Of a stretch of DNA of 64,000 nt, positions 1 to 8,013 are shown one piece after another (positions within the stretch are counted from its first letter, which is position 1; each line of letters opens with the position of its first letter). The translations under genes were made by a program, and so were the position numbers. Under the pieces are notes generated by a model. It was given only the letters and a program-made list of their open reading frames with translations. It ran no database searches and was not told the DNA's origin. Source of the DNA: Nocardioides sp. GY 10113 (GTDB taxonomy: Bacteria; Actinomycetota; Actinomycetes; Propionibacteriales; Nocardioidaceae); the NCBI RefSeq assembly GCF_004919105.1, contig NZ_STGK01000009.1:168220-232219 (forward strand), read 5' to 3'.

Positions 1-1200
1 CTCCGAGTGGTCGAGCTGGATGGCCGCCACTGCGGCGTTGGTCAGGTGCACCGCATCGTCGGGCGCCAGCTCCATCCCCCGCAGCGCGGCGGCGAGCGCC
101 GCAGCGGGCCGCTGGTCCACCAGCGCCATCAGGACCAGGTCGTCGATGAGGTCCGCGTCGCCCATCGCGGGCAGCGACCGCCACTCGTCGGCATGCGCCT
201 CGACCATCTGGGCGGCGACGAGGTCCTGTGCCTGCGCGCGGGCCGTCGCGAACTCGGGAACGGTACGTGCCGTGCCGTGCCCGATCGCGGTCCAGCAGAG
301 CAGCCCCCGCCCCGCGACGCCCGCTGGGCTCGTCGTGGCGGCGCGGGTGGTGCGAACGGTGGCCAGGTTGTCGGCGAAGGTCGTACCCCCGGGGTCGGCA
401 ACGACCCGGACCTCGGCCACGGCGCTGTCCCGCCGACCATCGACCGTGCGGGTCGCGTCGAGCCGGAGCACCGTGATCCCGGCCGGCGCTCGCCAGCGCA
501 GCCGTACCCAGGTCTCGTCACCCGCCGCGACCGCACCCGTGGCCACCGTCGCCCTCCCATCGGCGAGCGTGACGTCGGACGGCGGAGACACCTGCTCGCC
601 CTCGGTCGGCGCGGTCAGCTCGAGCGAGGACGTCGAGACCGCGGCGCCACCGCCGTCGATGCGGACGGCGAACTCGAAGACCTGCCCGGTACGCACCCGC
701 GTGGGCGCCACCCACCACTCATCGGACGGCGCGTCCTCCCTGGGGGGAGCCGGCGGGGGCACGACCGTGGAGCGAGCCTTGGAGGCAGCACAGTTGTTGC
801 CCTCGCGCGACTCGCGCACCGTGCCGCGCGCGTCGGCGCACACCACCACGAAGTACCGGCCCTCCGGCACCGACCTCGCCACCCGCGCGGTCACCGTGAC
901 CCGCGCTGCGCGGGACGGCCCCAGCCTGCGGACCGCCCGCTTGGCCAGCAGGTGATCACCGCGCCCACCCCGACGGTCGGTCGAGAGATACCACCGGACC
1001 ATGGACCTGGCCGCCCGCGCAGTGCCTCCGTTGCGCACCTTCGCGCTCAAGGCGACCGTCGCGCCCGAGACCATCGTCCTCGGGGCCGAGATCGATGAGA
1101 CCCGCAGGTCCGGCAGGCGCGCAGCGGCGGACGCAGGGACCGCCGTCAGCCCCAGCGTGGCGGCAAGCAGCAAGACAACCAGAACGGCACAGCGACGCAT
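1..1200 (-). CDS. Secreted CARDB-domain protein (3' end beyond window)
   Basis: The frame is open for 400 codons from ATG at 1200 to the left edge with no stop, so the C-terminus is missing. A GGAGTG ribosome site lies about 10 nt before the start. The N-terminus (MRRCAVLVVLLLAATLGLTA, then AVPASA) is a classical signal peptide. Residues of about 27-135 (LRVSSISAPRT, ALSAKVRNGGTA, GRYFVVVCADARGTV, EGNNC) match CARDB, an Ig-like cell-adhesion-related domain usually found in exported bacterial proteins. A second beta-rich stretch and a helical C-terminal part follow. The role is unknown; export and an adhesive or structural function are inferred from the domain. Confidence 0.75.
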   Translation of the reverse strand, partial: MRRCAVLVVLLLAATLGLTAVPASAAARLPDLRVSSISAPRTMVSGATVALSAKVRNGGTARAARSMVRWYLSTDRRGGRGDHLLAKRAVRRLGPSRAARVTVTARVARSVPEGRYFVVVCADARGTVRESREGNNCAASKARSTVVPPPAPPREDAPSDEWWVAPTRVRTGQVFEFAVRIDGGGAAVSTSSLELTAPTEGEQVSPPSDVTLADGRATVATGAVAAGDETWVRLRWRAPAGITVLRLDATRTVDGRRDSAVAEVRVVADPGGTTFADNLATVRTTRAATTSPAGVAGRGLLCWTAIGHGTARTVPEFATARAQAQDLVAAQMVEAHADEWRSLPAMGDADLIDDLVLMALVDQRPAAALAAALRGMELAPDDAVHLTNAAVAAIQLDHSE

Positions 1201-1405
1201 GGTGCACTCCGATCACGCACGACCGAGACCCGACCGCGCCAGACTGTCGATCCGTGGCACGTGTCCACAACCGCCCCCGGGATGAGACCGATCCACCGCG
1301 GGGATGAGTCCGGACACCGTCATCGGTCCGGTCGGCGCTGTCGCGCTCGCCCTGCACACGACCATCGCGGGCCCCGCGCCTGAGTGGACGGTCGGTGCGC
1401 CGGAA

Positions 1406-1435
1406 GGCCCGGCCCCGCCGAAGCGGGACCTGGCC
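1406..1435. repeat. 30-nt GC hairpin, copy 1
   Basis: Arms of 13 nt (GGCCCGGCCCCGC / GCGGGACCTGGCC, imperfect) surround a CGAA loop. The second copy at 2073-2102 has the same arm length, loop and upstream flank (GAAGGCCCGG). Confidence 0.6.
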
Positions 1436-1718
1436 TCCTGCTGCTCGGATCAGCTGTCGTCGGCCATCCATGGCCAACTCCCGGTCACGGAATGTCCGGC
1501 AGATCTGGCAGCCGACGCCGTCAGGTCGCTGGCTCCTCGTGAGCCAGAAAGTTGCGCGCGAAGGAACTCCCCCGCGGTGCCGTAAGGCGATCCCGTCCCG
1601 GAACGCACCTCCGGACGGCCCTTGCGGGACGCGGCCACCGCCGATGCAGGCGCGGTCCTGCGACGTCCCCACGTGGGGTTCGGCTTACGGGGTGTGCTCG
1701 TGCGGGCGCGTGAGGTGG

Positions 1719-1764
1719 GTCGTGTGCCCGAGAACCCGCTATGCCGGGGTGTGGGGCACACGAC
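1719..1764 (-). repeat. 46-nt nested palindrome, single copy
   Basis: The outer arms GTCGTGTGCC / GGCACACGAC enclose a degenerate inner inverted repeat. It has the same length and outer arms as the four tandem copies at 38362-38645, in the opposite orientation. Confidence 0.75.
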
Positions 1765-1800
1765 CCGCCTCCGGGTCTGCGCCGCCGTGCGGAGGGCCCA

Positions 1801-1910
1801 TGTAACACGCTGCTGCGTGCTCTGACAGGCCGTTGGCGCTGCTTCCAGCCCGTTCCAACGGGATCGAAGCGCCCTCAACGACCGACCAGCGCGTGCAACA
1901 GCGTGTTACA
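1801..1910. repeat. 110-bp palindromic element with terminal inverted repeats, copy 1
   Basis: The ends read TGTAACACGCTGCTGCGTGC and, from the other side, TGTAACACGCTGTTGCACGC, matching at 18 of 20 positions. The interior is GC-rich and partly palindromic (CCCGTTCCAACGGG). A homologous copy of exactly the same length is at 26464-26573. No transposase or coding frame is inside. Confidence 0.75.
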
Positions 1911-2072
1911 GGCCAGCCCAGGCCCCGGGTGCGGATCGTCACGCGGAGCGTGACCGTACGCCGATCGTCCTGCGGAACTCGGGCATGCCTCCGTCAAGCC
2001 GCCGCACGACGTGCGCAGCAGCGCTCGAACAGTCGGAGCCGACCTGGTGCGGAGTCCCCCAAGCGTGCAGAA

Positions 2073-2102
2073 GGCCCGGTCCCGCCGAAGCGGGGCCGGG
2101 CC
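2073..2102. repeat. 30-nt GC hairpin, copy 2
   Basis: Arms GGCCCGGTCCCGC / GCGGGGCCGGGCC (one G-T wobble) surround a CGAA loop. See copy 1 at 1406-1435. The stem differences between copies largely keep the pairing. Confidence 0.6.
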
Positions 2103-2168
2103 CTCTGGTGGTGCTTCAGGGTCGCCATGTCCGGATTGACCTGAACCTGGACATTCGTGACCGATCCT

Positions 2169-2208
2169 CGGACATTCGTGACCGGTTCAGCCGGTCATCG
2201 AATGTCCG
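2169..2208 (-). terminator. Long hairpin just downstream of nrdJ
   Basis: Arms at 2169-2185 (CGGACATTCGTGACCGG) and 2191-2208 pair along their length except for one bulged base, with the 5-nt loop TTCAG. It starts 7 nt past the nrdJ stop codon and probably ends that transcript. There is no U-run, which is common in actinobacteria. The arms also belong to the GGACATTCGTGACCG repeat family. Confidence 0.55.
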
Positions 2209-2214
2209 ACGACA

Positions 2215-5103
2215 TCAGCTGCAGCCGCTGGTGCTGCCGCAGCCCTCGCAGACGTAGCAGGAGCCGGCGGGGCGCATCTTGGTACCGCAGGTCATGCAGA
2301 GCGGGGAGTCGACGGCGTGGCCGCTGATCTTCTCCAGGAGCTCGGCGGTGGTGCGGGCGACCTGCGGGGCGTCGGCGAGGGGGTCCTCGTCGTCGTCCTC
2401 GTCGGTGACGATCTCGACCGTGACCGGGGCGACCGTGGTCTTCGGGGCCTTCGGCGCGGCCTCGACCAGCTCGGAGGCCGAGCCGGTCTCCTCGACGGGC
2501 TCGTAGGAGCCGGTCTCGAGGTGGCGCTGGCGCTCCTCTGCCGAGTAGATGCCGAGGGCGGCACGCTCGTCGAAGGGCAGGTAGTCCAGCGCCAGGCGGC
2601 GGAAGACGTAGTCCATGATCGACTGCGCCATCCGGACGTCCGGGTCGTCGGTGAGGCCGGCCGGCTCGAAGCGCAGGTTGGTGAACTTCGAGACGTAGGT
2701 CTCCAACGGCACGCCGTACTGCAGGCCGATGCTGACCGCGATCGAGAACGCGTCCATCACGCCGGCCAGGGTCGAGCCCTGCTTGCCGAGCTTGAGGAAG
2801 ATCTCGCCGAGGCTGTCGTCGTCGTGGGCGCCGGAGATCATGTAGCCCTCGGCACCGGCGACGGTGAACGAGGTGGTCCGGGCCTGGCGGGACTTGGGCA
2901 GGCGCTTGCGGGTCGGGGCGTAGACGACCTTCTCGACGACCTTCTCCACGACGGCCTCGGAGGCCGCGGCCTTGTCGGCGGCGTCCTTCTTGGCCTTGCC
3001 GCCGCCGTCGGCCAGCGGCTGGCCGACCTTGCAGTTGTCGCGGTAGATCGCGGTGGCCTTGAGGCCGAGCTTCCACGACTCCATGTAGACGTGCTCGATC
3101 TCCTCGACCGTCGCCGACTCCGGCAGGTTGACGGTCTTGGAGATGGCGCCGGACAGGAACGGCTGGCAGGCGGCCATCATCTTGACGTGGCCCATGGGCT
3201 TGAGCGAGCGCTCGCCCATGGCGGTGTCGAAGACCTCGTAGTGCTCGGTCTTCAGGCCCGGGGCGTCGACGACGTGGCCGTGCTCGGCGATGTAGTCGAC
3301 GATCGCCTCGACCTGCTCGGGCTGGTAGCCGAGCTTGGTCAGGGCCCGCGGGATGGTCTGGTTGACGATCTGCATGGAGCCGCCGCCGACGAGCTTCTTG
3401 AACTTCACCAGGGAGAAGTCGGGCTCGATGCCGGTGGTGTCGCAGTCCATCATGAAGCCGATGGTGCCGGTCGGCGCGAGCACCGAGGCCTGCGCGTTGC
3501 GGAAGCCGTTGGCCTTGCCGAGCTCGACGACCTTGGCCCACTCGGCGGCCGCGGCCTTGTGCACCTGGGCGTCGGCGACGTGCAGCGGACGCACCACGTC
3601 GTTGGCGGCCTGGTGCTTGCGCATCACGCGCTGGTGGGCCTCGGCGTTGCGGGCGTACCCGTTGTAGGGGCCGACGATCGCCGCGAGCTCCGCGGAGCGG
3701 CGGTACGACGTGCCGGTCATCAGCGAGGTGATGGTCGCCGCCATGGTGCGGCCGCCCTCGGAGTCGTAGCCCAGGCCCATCGCCATCAGCAGGGCACCGA
3801 GGTTGGCGTAGCCGATGCCGAGCTGGCGGTAGTCGCGGGTCGTCTCGCCGATCGACTCGGTCGGGAAGTCCGCGAAGCAGATCGAGATGTCCATCGCGGT
3901 GATGATCAGCTCGACGGCCTTGCCGAACAGCGCGGCGTCGAAGGTGTCGTCGTCCTTGAGGAACTTGAGCAGGTTCAGCGACGCCAGGTTGCACGAGGAG
4001 TTGTCCAGCGACATGTACTCCGAGCACGGGTTGGACGCGGTGATCCGACCGGTCTCGGGGTTCGTGTGCCAGTCGTTGATGGTGTCGTCGTACTGCAGGC
4101 CCGGGTCGGCGCACTCCCAGGCGGCCTGGCTGATCTTCTTGAACAGGTCGCGGGCGTCGACCTTCTCGATGATCTCGCCGGTGGTCCGCGAGCGCAGGCC
4201 GAACTCGGTGCCGTCCTCGACCGCACGCATGAACTCGTCGCTGACGCGGACCGAGTTGTTGGCGTTCTGGTACTGCACCGAGGTGATGTCGGCGCCACCC
4301 AGGTCCATGTCGAAGCCGGCGTCGCGCAGCGCGCGGATCTTGTCCTCCTCGCGCGCCTTGGTCGCCACGAACTCCTCGATGTCCGGGTGGTCGACGTCGA
4401 GGACGACCATCTTCGCCGCGCGCCGAGTGGCGCCGCCGGACTTGATGGTGCCGGCAGAGGCGTCGGCGCCGCGCATGAAGGAGACCGGGCCGGACGCGGT
4501 GCCGCCGGAGGTCAGGAGCTCCTTGGAGGAGCGGATGCGGGAGAGGTTCAGGCCGGCGCCGGAGCCGCCCTTGAAGATGAAGCCCTCTTCCTTGTACCAG
4601 TTCAGGATCGAGTCCATGGAGTCGTCGACCGAGAGGATGAAGCAGGCGCTGACCTGCTGCGGCGACTGGGTGCCGACGTTGAACCAGACCGGGGAGTTGA
4701 AGGAGAAGTACTGGTGCGCCAGCAGCCAGGTGAGCTCGTGCTCGAAGATCTCGGCGTCGGCCTCGGTCGCGAAGTAGCCGTGCTCGAGGCCGGCCTTGGT
4801 GTAGGTCTTCACGACCCGGTCGATCAGGTCCTTGAGGCTGCGCTCGCGCGCCGGGGTGCCGACGGCACCGCGGAAGTACTTGGTGGTGACGATGGTGGAG
4901 GCGTTGACCGACCAGAAGTCGGGGAACTCGACGCCGGTCTGCTCGAAGACGGTCTCGCCGGTCTTCCAGTTGGTCTGGACGACGTCGCGCCGCTCCCAGG
5001 TGATCTCGTCGTACGGGTGCACGCCCTTCGTGCTGAAGACGCGCTCGACCTTCAGCCCCTTGGTCGCCCCCGTCTCCGCGGCGCTGCTCACGGTCTCCGT
5101 CAT
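2215..5103 (-). CDS. nrdJ: Adenosylcobalamin-dependent (class II) ribonucleotide reductase
   Basis: This enzyme makes deoxyribonucleotides from ribonucleotides with an adenosylcobalamin-generated thiyl radical, so it needs neither oxygen nor a small subunit. The 962-residue protein has the expected landmarks: FKGGSGAGLNLSRIRSS, the NPCSEYMSLDNSSCNL active-site region, PTGTIGFMMDCDTTGIEPDF, and a C-terminal Cys-rich tail (CMTCG, CYVCEGCG) for thiol regeneration or zinc binding. I chose ATG 5103 (MTETVSS) because AAGGA precedes it and family similarity starts there; an in-frame ATG at 5169 is less likely. It follows nrdR by 158 bp on the same strand, so the two are probably cotranscribed and NrdR-controlled. 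Confidence 0.95.
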   Translation of the reverse strand: MTETVSSAAETGATKGLKVERVFSTKGVHPYDEITWERRDVVQTNWKTGETVFEQTGVEFPDFWSVNASTIVTTKYFRGAVGTPARERSLKDLIDRVVKTYTKAGLEHGYFATEADAEIFEHELTWLLAHQYFSFNSPVWFNVGTQSPQQVSACFILSVDDSMDSILNWYKEEGFIFKGGSGAGLNLSRIRSSKELLTSGGTASGPVSFMRGADASAGTIKSGGATRRAAKMVVLDVDHPDIEEFVATKAREEDKIRALRDAGFDMDLGGADITSVQYQNANNSVRVSDEFMRAVEDGTEFGLRSRTTGEIIEKVDARDLFKKISQAAWECADPGLQYDDTINDWHTNPETGRITASNPCSEYMSLDNSSCNLASLNLLKFLKDDDTFDAALFGKAVELIITAMDISICFADFPTESIGETTRDYRQLGIGYANLGALLMAMGLGYDSEGGRTMAATITSLMTGTSYRRSAELAAIVGPYNGYARNAEAHQRVMRKHQAANDVVRPLHVADAQVHKAAAAEWAKVVELGKANGFRNAQASVLAPTGTIGFMMDCDTTGIEPDFSLVKFKKLVGGGSMQIVNQTIPRALTKLGYQPEQVEAIVDYIAEHGHVVDAPGLKTEHYEVFDTAMGERSLKPMGHVKMMAACQPFLSGAISKTVNLPESATVEEIEHVYMESWKLGLKATAIYRDNCKVGQPLADGGGKAKKDAADKAAASEAVVEKVVEKVVYAPTRKRLPKSRQARTTSFTVAGAEGYMISGAHDDDSLGEIFLKLGKQGSTLAGVMDAFSIAVSIGLQYGVPLETYVSKFTNLRFEPAGLTDDPDVRMAQSIMDYVFRRLALDYLPFDERAALGIYSAEERQRHLETGSYEPVEETGSASELVEAAPKAPKTTVAPVTVEIVTDEDDDEDPLADAPQVARTTAELLEKISGHAVDSPLCMTCGTKMRPAGSCYVCEGCGSTSGCS

Positions 5104-5187
5104 TTTCCTTCGCTCTCCCCTGGTTGTGTGCGACTGGCGCTTGAACTGTCGATGCCGCATGAGTCCCATGAATCAGTGTTGCGGTGG

Positions 5188-5206
5188 GCTCCGACACTGT
5201 CGGAGC
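5188..5206. other. Perfect 8-bp inverted repeat in nrdR-nrdJ gap
   Basis: GCTCCGAC-ACT-GTCGGAGC is a small perfect palindrome in the leader of nrdJ. It could be an operator or an RNA hairpin; nothing in the sequence decides between these. Confidence 0.4.
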
Positions 5207-5217
5207 GCGAGTTTGGG

Positions 5218-5253
5218 TACCCGGCAGGCAGCTTCCCCACTACCTGCCGGGTA
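5218..5253. other. Hairpin between nrdR and nrdJ
   Basis: Arms TACCCGGCAGG / CCTGCCGGGTA (11 bp) enclose a 14-nt loop, 9 nt past the nrdR stop in the direction of transcription. It is a plausible partial terminator or mRNA-processing element that would set nrdR and nrdJ at different levels. Confidence 0.45.
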
Positions 5254-5261
5254 GCTGGTGG

Positions 5262-5732
5262 TCAGCCCGGCGGTGCCGGACTGAGGGCCCGCTCCGCACG
5301 GAGCAGGGCGATCTCGGACTCGAAGTCGTCAGCCGACTCGAAGCCGCGATAGACGCTGGCGAAGCGGAGGTAGGCGACCTCGTCCAGGGCCCGCAGCGGG
5401 GCCAGGATGGCCATGCCCACCTCGTGGGCAGCCACCTCCGGGCTACCCGCCTGGCGCAGGTGGTCCTCCACCTCCTGGCCCAGACGAGCCAGCGCGTCCT
5501 CCGACACCGGGCGCCCCTTGCAGGCCTTCCGAACACCGGAGATCGCCTTGTCGCGGTTGAAGGCCTCGGTGGTGCCGGACCGCTTGAGCACGGTCAGCTG
5601 CATCGCCTCGACCGTGGTGAACCGCTTCTCGCAGGACAGGCACATACGGCGGCGGCGGATCGAGCCGCCGTCGTCGGCCACACGCGAGTCGAGGACCTTG
5701 GTGTCGCAGTGCTTGCAGTAGGGGCAGTGCAT
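5262..5732 (-). CDS. nrdR: Transcriptional repressor NrdR
   Basis: NrdR senses ATP/dATP and represses ribonucleotide reductase genes. The 156-residue product has the usual length, an N-terminal zinc ribbon ([34 protein letters not shown]: Cys3, Cys6, Cys31 and Cys34 region) and an ATP-cone domain ([19 protein letters not shown]) after about residue 45. ATG 5732 has GGAGGG about 6 nt upstream. Two NrdR-box-like sites lie upstream, so it probably represses its own operon, which includes nrdJ. Confidence 0.95.
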   Translation of the reverse strand: MHCPYCKHCDTKVLDSRVADDGGSIRRRRMCLSCEKRFTTVEAMQLTVLKRSGTTEAFNRDKAISGVRKACKGRPVSEDALARLGQEVEDHLRQAGSPEVAAHEVGMAILAPLRALDEVAYLRFASVYRGFESADDFESEIALLRAERALSPAPPG

Positions 5733-6074
5733 CGGGCCCTCCTCTCGGCGTCCTGTGGAAATCTGCGGTCTGCTTGTGGAAACCCAGCAGTGACCTGTGC
5801 AACTCCAGCACCCGTTCTGTGAACTAGATGTGGAGAACTACAACGCTGTAACTACTAGATGTAGTGGCAACCGTACGCCCGGACCACTAGGCGTGCAAGG
5901 TTTCGCGCTCATCAGAATTCGGTACGACGGCACCGAGGGACGTTTGTGCAGGTCAGCCCGCCTTCCGGGCCGATCCGCGGCGCGTCGCGAGCTGCGGAGG
6001 GCACCTGAAAGAAAGCCCACCGCGCCGCGCCCGAGGATGGCCCGAGGCGGGGCCGCACAGGGGGATCGGGAACA
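5733..6074. other. Divergent intergenic region upstream of nrdR
   Basis: This 342-bp region holds the nrdR leader, the two NrdR boxes and, presumably, the promoter of the small membrane protein gene at 6075. I see no further gene. Base composition around 5760-5870 is clearly less GC-rich than the surroundings, as expected of a promoter. Confidence 0.5.
5820..5866 (-). promoter_or_regulatory. Tandem NrdR boxes
   Basis: Two copies of a CTAGATGT core occur at 5824-5831 and 5855-5862, within TGAACTAGATGTGGAG and ACTACTAGATGTAGTG. The cores are 31 bp apart, three helical turns, which is the spacing known for paired NrdR boxes. They lie about 90-135 bp upstream of nrdR. Confidence 0.8.
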
Positions 6075-6410
6075 ATGGACGCCGTGGCGGGGAAGCGGGC
6101 GGGAGCACGGCAGCGACGGTCGTTCCGACCGGCGTACGCGGTGCTCGCAGTCGGGATCACGCTCAGCGCCCTGGCCTGGGGCTATCTCGTCTACGCCGCC
6201 ATCGACTTCGGCGCCGCGGCGCGCCAGGACGGCGACGGCAGCGCCTGGGTCTTCCTCGCGATGGCCTCGATCGGCGCCATGGCCTGCCTGTTCCTGGCCT
6301 TCATGCTGATCGTGCGGCTGGTCCGGCTGATGGGCATCACCCAGGGCCCCGAGCCCAAGCCGAAGCGGGATCCGGACCTGCCCAAGGGCGGCAAGCGCGC
6401 CTCCCGCTAG
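6075..6410 (+). CDS. Small two-helix membrane protein, unknown function
   Basis: The 111-residue protein has a basic N-terminus, two predicted membrane segments (about residues 20-43, AYAVLAVGITLSALAWGYLVYAA, and 58-82, AWVFLAMASIGAMACLFLAFML) joined by a short acidic loop, and a Lys/Pro/Arg-rich cytoplasmic tail. GC content and codon use match the neighbours. The start is ATG 6075 after a GGGGATCGGG stretch. I do not recognise the family beyond it being a typical actinobacterial hypothetical protein. It stands alone between the nrdR leader and the collagen-like gene. Confidence 0.7.
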   Translation: MDAVAGKRAGARQRRSFRPAYAVLAVGITLSALAWGYLVYAAIDFGAAARQDGDGSAWVFLAMASIGAMACLFLAFMLIVRLVRLMGITQGPEPKPKRDPDLPKGGKRASR

Positions 6411-6650
6411 CCCGAGGACGGCGCTTATACAGGCGCGCCGCACCGCTGTCCCTGATTTGCGCCTCAATTACCCAGTTGCAGGTATGTAACCCCGGCCAGC
6501 GGCTCCCGTTGATCACACCAGGGCCGGAGCAGCAGCTCCGACGGCTCGGCCATGAGGACGCCGAGCCCGCGCCAGGGAAGACGGCGCGACCGCTCGACCC
6601 GCGGGCAGCCGTGCTCGCGGGCCCACATGACTCCTTGGGGGGAATGCAGC

Positions 6651-7283
6651 ATGAAGAAGGTCACCATCGCCTCTGCCCTGTCGCTCGCGGGCGCCGGCAT
6701 CGCGCTGACGATGATCGGCGGCGCCGGAGGCGCCGTCCTGGCGAACCAGGTCGGCGACGCCCCGGCACCGACCGACACCGTCGAGTCCGTCGGGTACACC
6801 TACGACCTGAGCAACCCGTTCGCCAACCTGACCGACCGGGCCATCGCCTCGCTGCGCGACGCGCTGGACATCAAGGACGGCGTCGACGGCAAGGACGGCG
6901 CGCCGGGCCCGAAGGGCGACAAGGGCGACCCGGGCGACCCCGCCTCGGCGGGCATGGCGCACTGGTCGGCGGGCGGCACCGTCCCGGCCGCCAACAAGCC
7001 GTACGCGCAGGCCGACCCGACCGACCCGACCTACATGCCCGGCTACGTCGAGGTCACCGCGACCTGCCCCGGTGACAAGCTCGCCGTCGGCGGCGGCTAC
7101 CAGACCAACAAGTACAAGGGCGGCGTCGTCGCCACCCTGAACAAGAACACCGCCGACGCCGTCGGCACCGCCGGCTACGGCAAGAGCTGGATCGTCGGCT
7201 ACACCAACTACCTCGACACCCCCGTCAACGTCCGCACCTACGTCGTCTGCATCGACGCGGTGGAGGACGAGCCGAAGAGCTGA
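6651..7283 (+). CDS. Secreted protein with short collagen-like Gly-X-Y stretch
   Basis: The protein is 210 residues. ATG 6651 (MKKVTIASALSLAGAG) follows a GGGGGGAA ribosome site. A signal peptide or membrane anchor occupies about residues 5-30. Seven consecutive Gly-X-Y triplets (GVD GKD GAP GPK GDK GDP GDP) lie near residues 80-100, then a globular domain with two cysteines (TATCPGDKLAVGGGY and TYVVCIDAV) that may form a disulphide. Upstream in-frame codons give a low-complexity Arg-rich segment and are not the start. It is likely an extracellular or surface protein of unknown role, followed by a strong terminator. Confidence 0.8.
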   Translation: MKKVTIASALSLAGAGIALTMIGGAGGAVLANQVGDAPAPTDTVESVGYTYDLSNPFANLTDRAIASLRDALDIKDGVDGKDGAPGPKGDKGDPGDPASAGMAHWSAGGTVPAANKPYAQADPTDPTYMPGYVEVTATCPGDKLAVGGGYQTNKYKGGVVATLNKNTADAVGTAGYGKSWIVGYTNYLDTPVNVRTYVVCIDAVEDEPKS

Positions 7284-7301
7284 CCCGCTCCTTGGCTCGA
7301 A

Positions 7302-7347
7302 CGGCCCCGGCTGTCCTCGGGGACAGCCGGGGCCGCGGCACTTTTCC
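7302..7347 (+). terminator. Intrinsic terminator of the collagen-like gene
   Basis: A perfect 15-bp stem (CGGCCCCGGCTGTCC / GGACAGCCGGGGCCG) with a TCGG loop is followed by CACTTTTCC. Confidence 0.85.
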
Positions 7348-7446
7348 ACAGGGATCCGGCCGAACGCCGCCGGCGCGGGAGCGATCGCGGTAGTTTCGCG
7401 ACCCGCTCCCTTCGCACGACTGGCCAGGCGACTCCCAGGAGGAACC

Positions 7447-8013
7447 GTGCCGAGACGCTCGACCTGCGCTGCCCTGCTCGCCGCCCTGCTCGCCCTCGGC
7501 GCCTGCTCTGCCGACGCCGAGCCGGCACCCGCGCCTTCCCCCAGTACGCCGGCGTCGCCGACGGCCGCGAGGCCGACCATCGAGCCGGGGCCGGTGGAGC
7601 CCACGCTCCCCGAGGCCGCCCGGAAGGAGAACGCCGCCGGCGCCGAGGCGTTCGTGGCCTACTACTGGGAGGTCGCGTCATACGCCCAGGCCTCTGGGGA
7701 CACCGACCTCCTGCGGAGTCTGCAGGCCCCCAACTGCAAGTTGTGCACCGGCGCCCGAGAGTGGATTGACGAGGTCTACTCGGCGGGCGGGCATATCCGC
7801 GGCGGTCGACACACAGTCACCGATGCGAGCGCAATGCCATTTCCTGAGCATCGCGACCGATGGATCGTGGTGGCCCAGGTGACCGTCAAGCCAACAGTGG
7901 ATCGCCGCCCCGGCCAGAGCCCGCGACGCTTTGGCGTCGACCGCGTGAGAGTGACGCACACAGTCGCTCGGAGCAACGATGGTTGGCTCATCAGTTCTTG
8001 GCGTGATGGTTAG
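7447..8013 (+). CDS. DUF6318-type lipoprotein
   Basis: This is a 188-residue predicted lipoprotein with a signal peptide and a lipobox ending at Cys20 (LLALGACSADA). A Pro/Ser/Ala-rich linker covers about residues 24-55. The globular part (AFVAYYWEVASYAQASGDTDLLRSL, then PNCKLCTGAREWI) carries the aromatic pattern and CxxC pair that I associate with DUF6318. GTG 7447 follows AGGAGGAACC. Its stop overlaps the start of the next gene by one base (TAGTG), so the two are translationally coupled. The 3' part (7790-8010) is lower in GC than neighbouring genes. Function unknown. Confidence 0.8.
   Translation: MPRRSTCAALLAALLALGACSADAEPAPAPSPSTPASPTAARPTIEPGPVEPTLPEAARKENAAGAEAFVAYYWEVASYAQASGDTDLLRSLQAPNCKLCTGAREWIDEVYSAGGHIRGGRHTVTDASAMPFPEHRDRWIVVAQVTVKPTVDRRPGQSPRRFGVDRVRVTHTVARSNDGWLISSWRDG

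Larger units (their letters stand above)
1201..2214. repeat. Gene-free, repeat-dense intergenic region
   Basis: No convincing coding frame is seen here. The stretch holds at least four kinds of palindromic or repeated DNA: two 30-nt hairpins with a CGAA loop (1406-1435, 2073-2102), a 46-nt nested palindrome (1719-1764), a 110-bp element with terminal inverted repeats (1801-1910), and four copies of a GGTCACGAATGTCC-like motif (1482-1497, 2149-2163, 2170-2184, 2192-2208). Two of these families recur elsewhere in the window. Promoters for the left-hand gene must lie near 1201-1260. Confidence 0.7.

Noticed and set aside
5104..5261. Cobalamin riboswitch in front of nrdJ
   Set aside because: No B12-box-like sequence is found; regulation is better explained by the NrdR boxes upstream of nrdR.
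2317..5352. Open frame of about 1000 codons on the plus strand opposite nrdJ
   Set aside because: It is a GC-skew shadow of nrdJ; the translation is Gly/Val/Asp/Leu-rich with no recognisable domain, while the minus strand gives a complete class II reductase.
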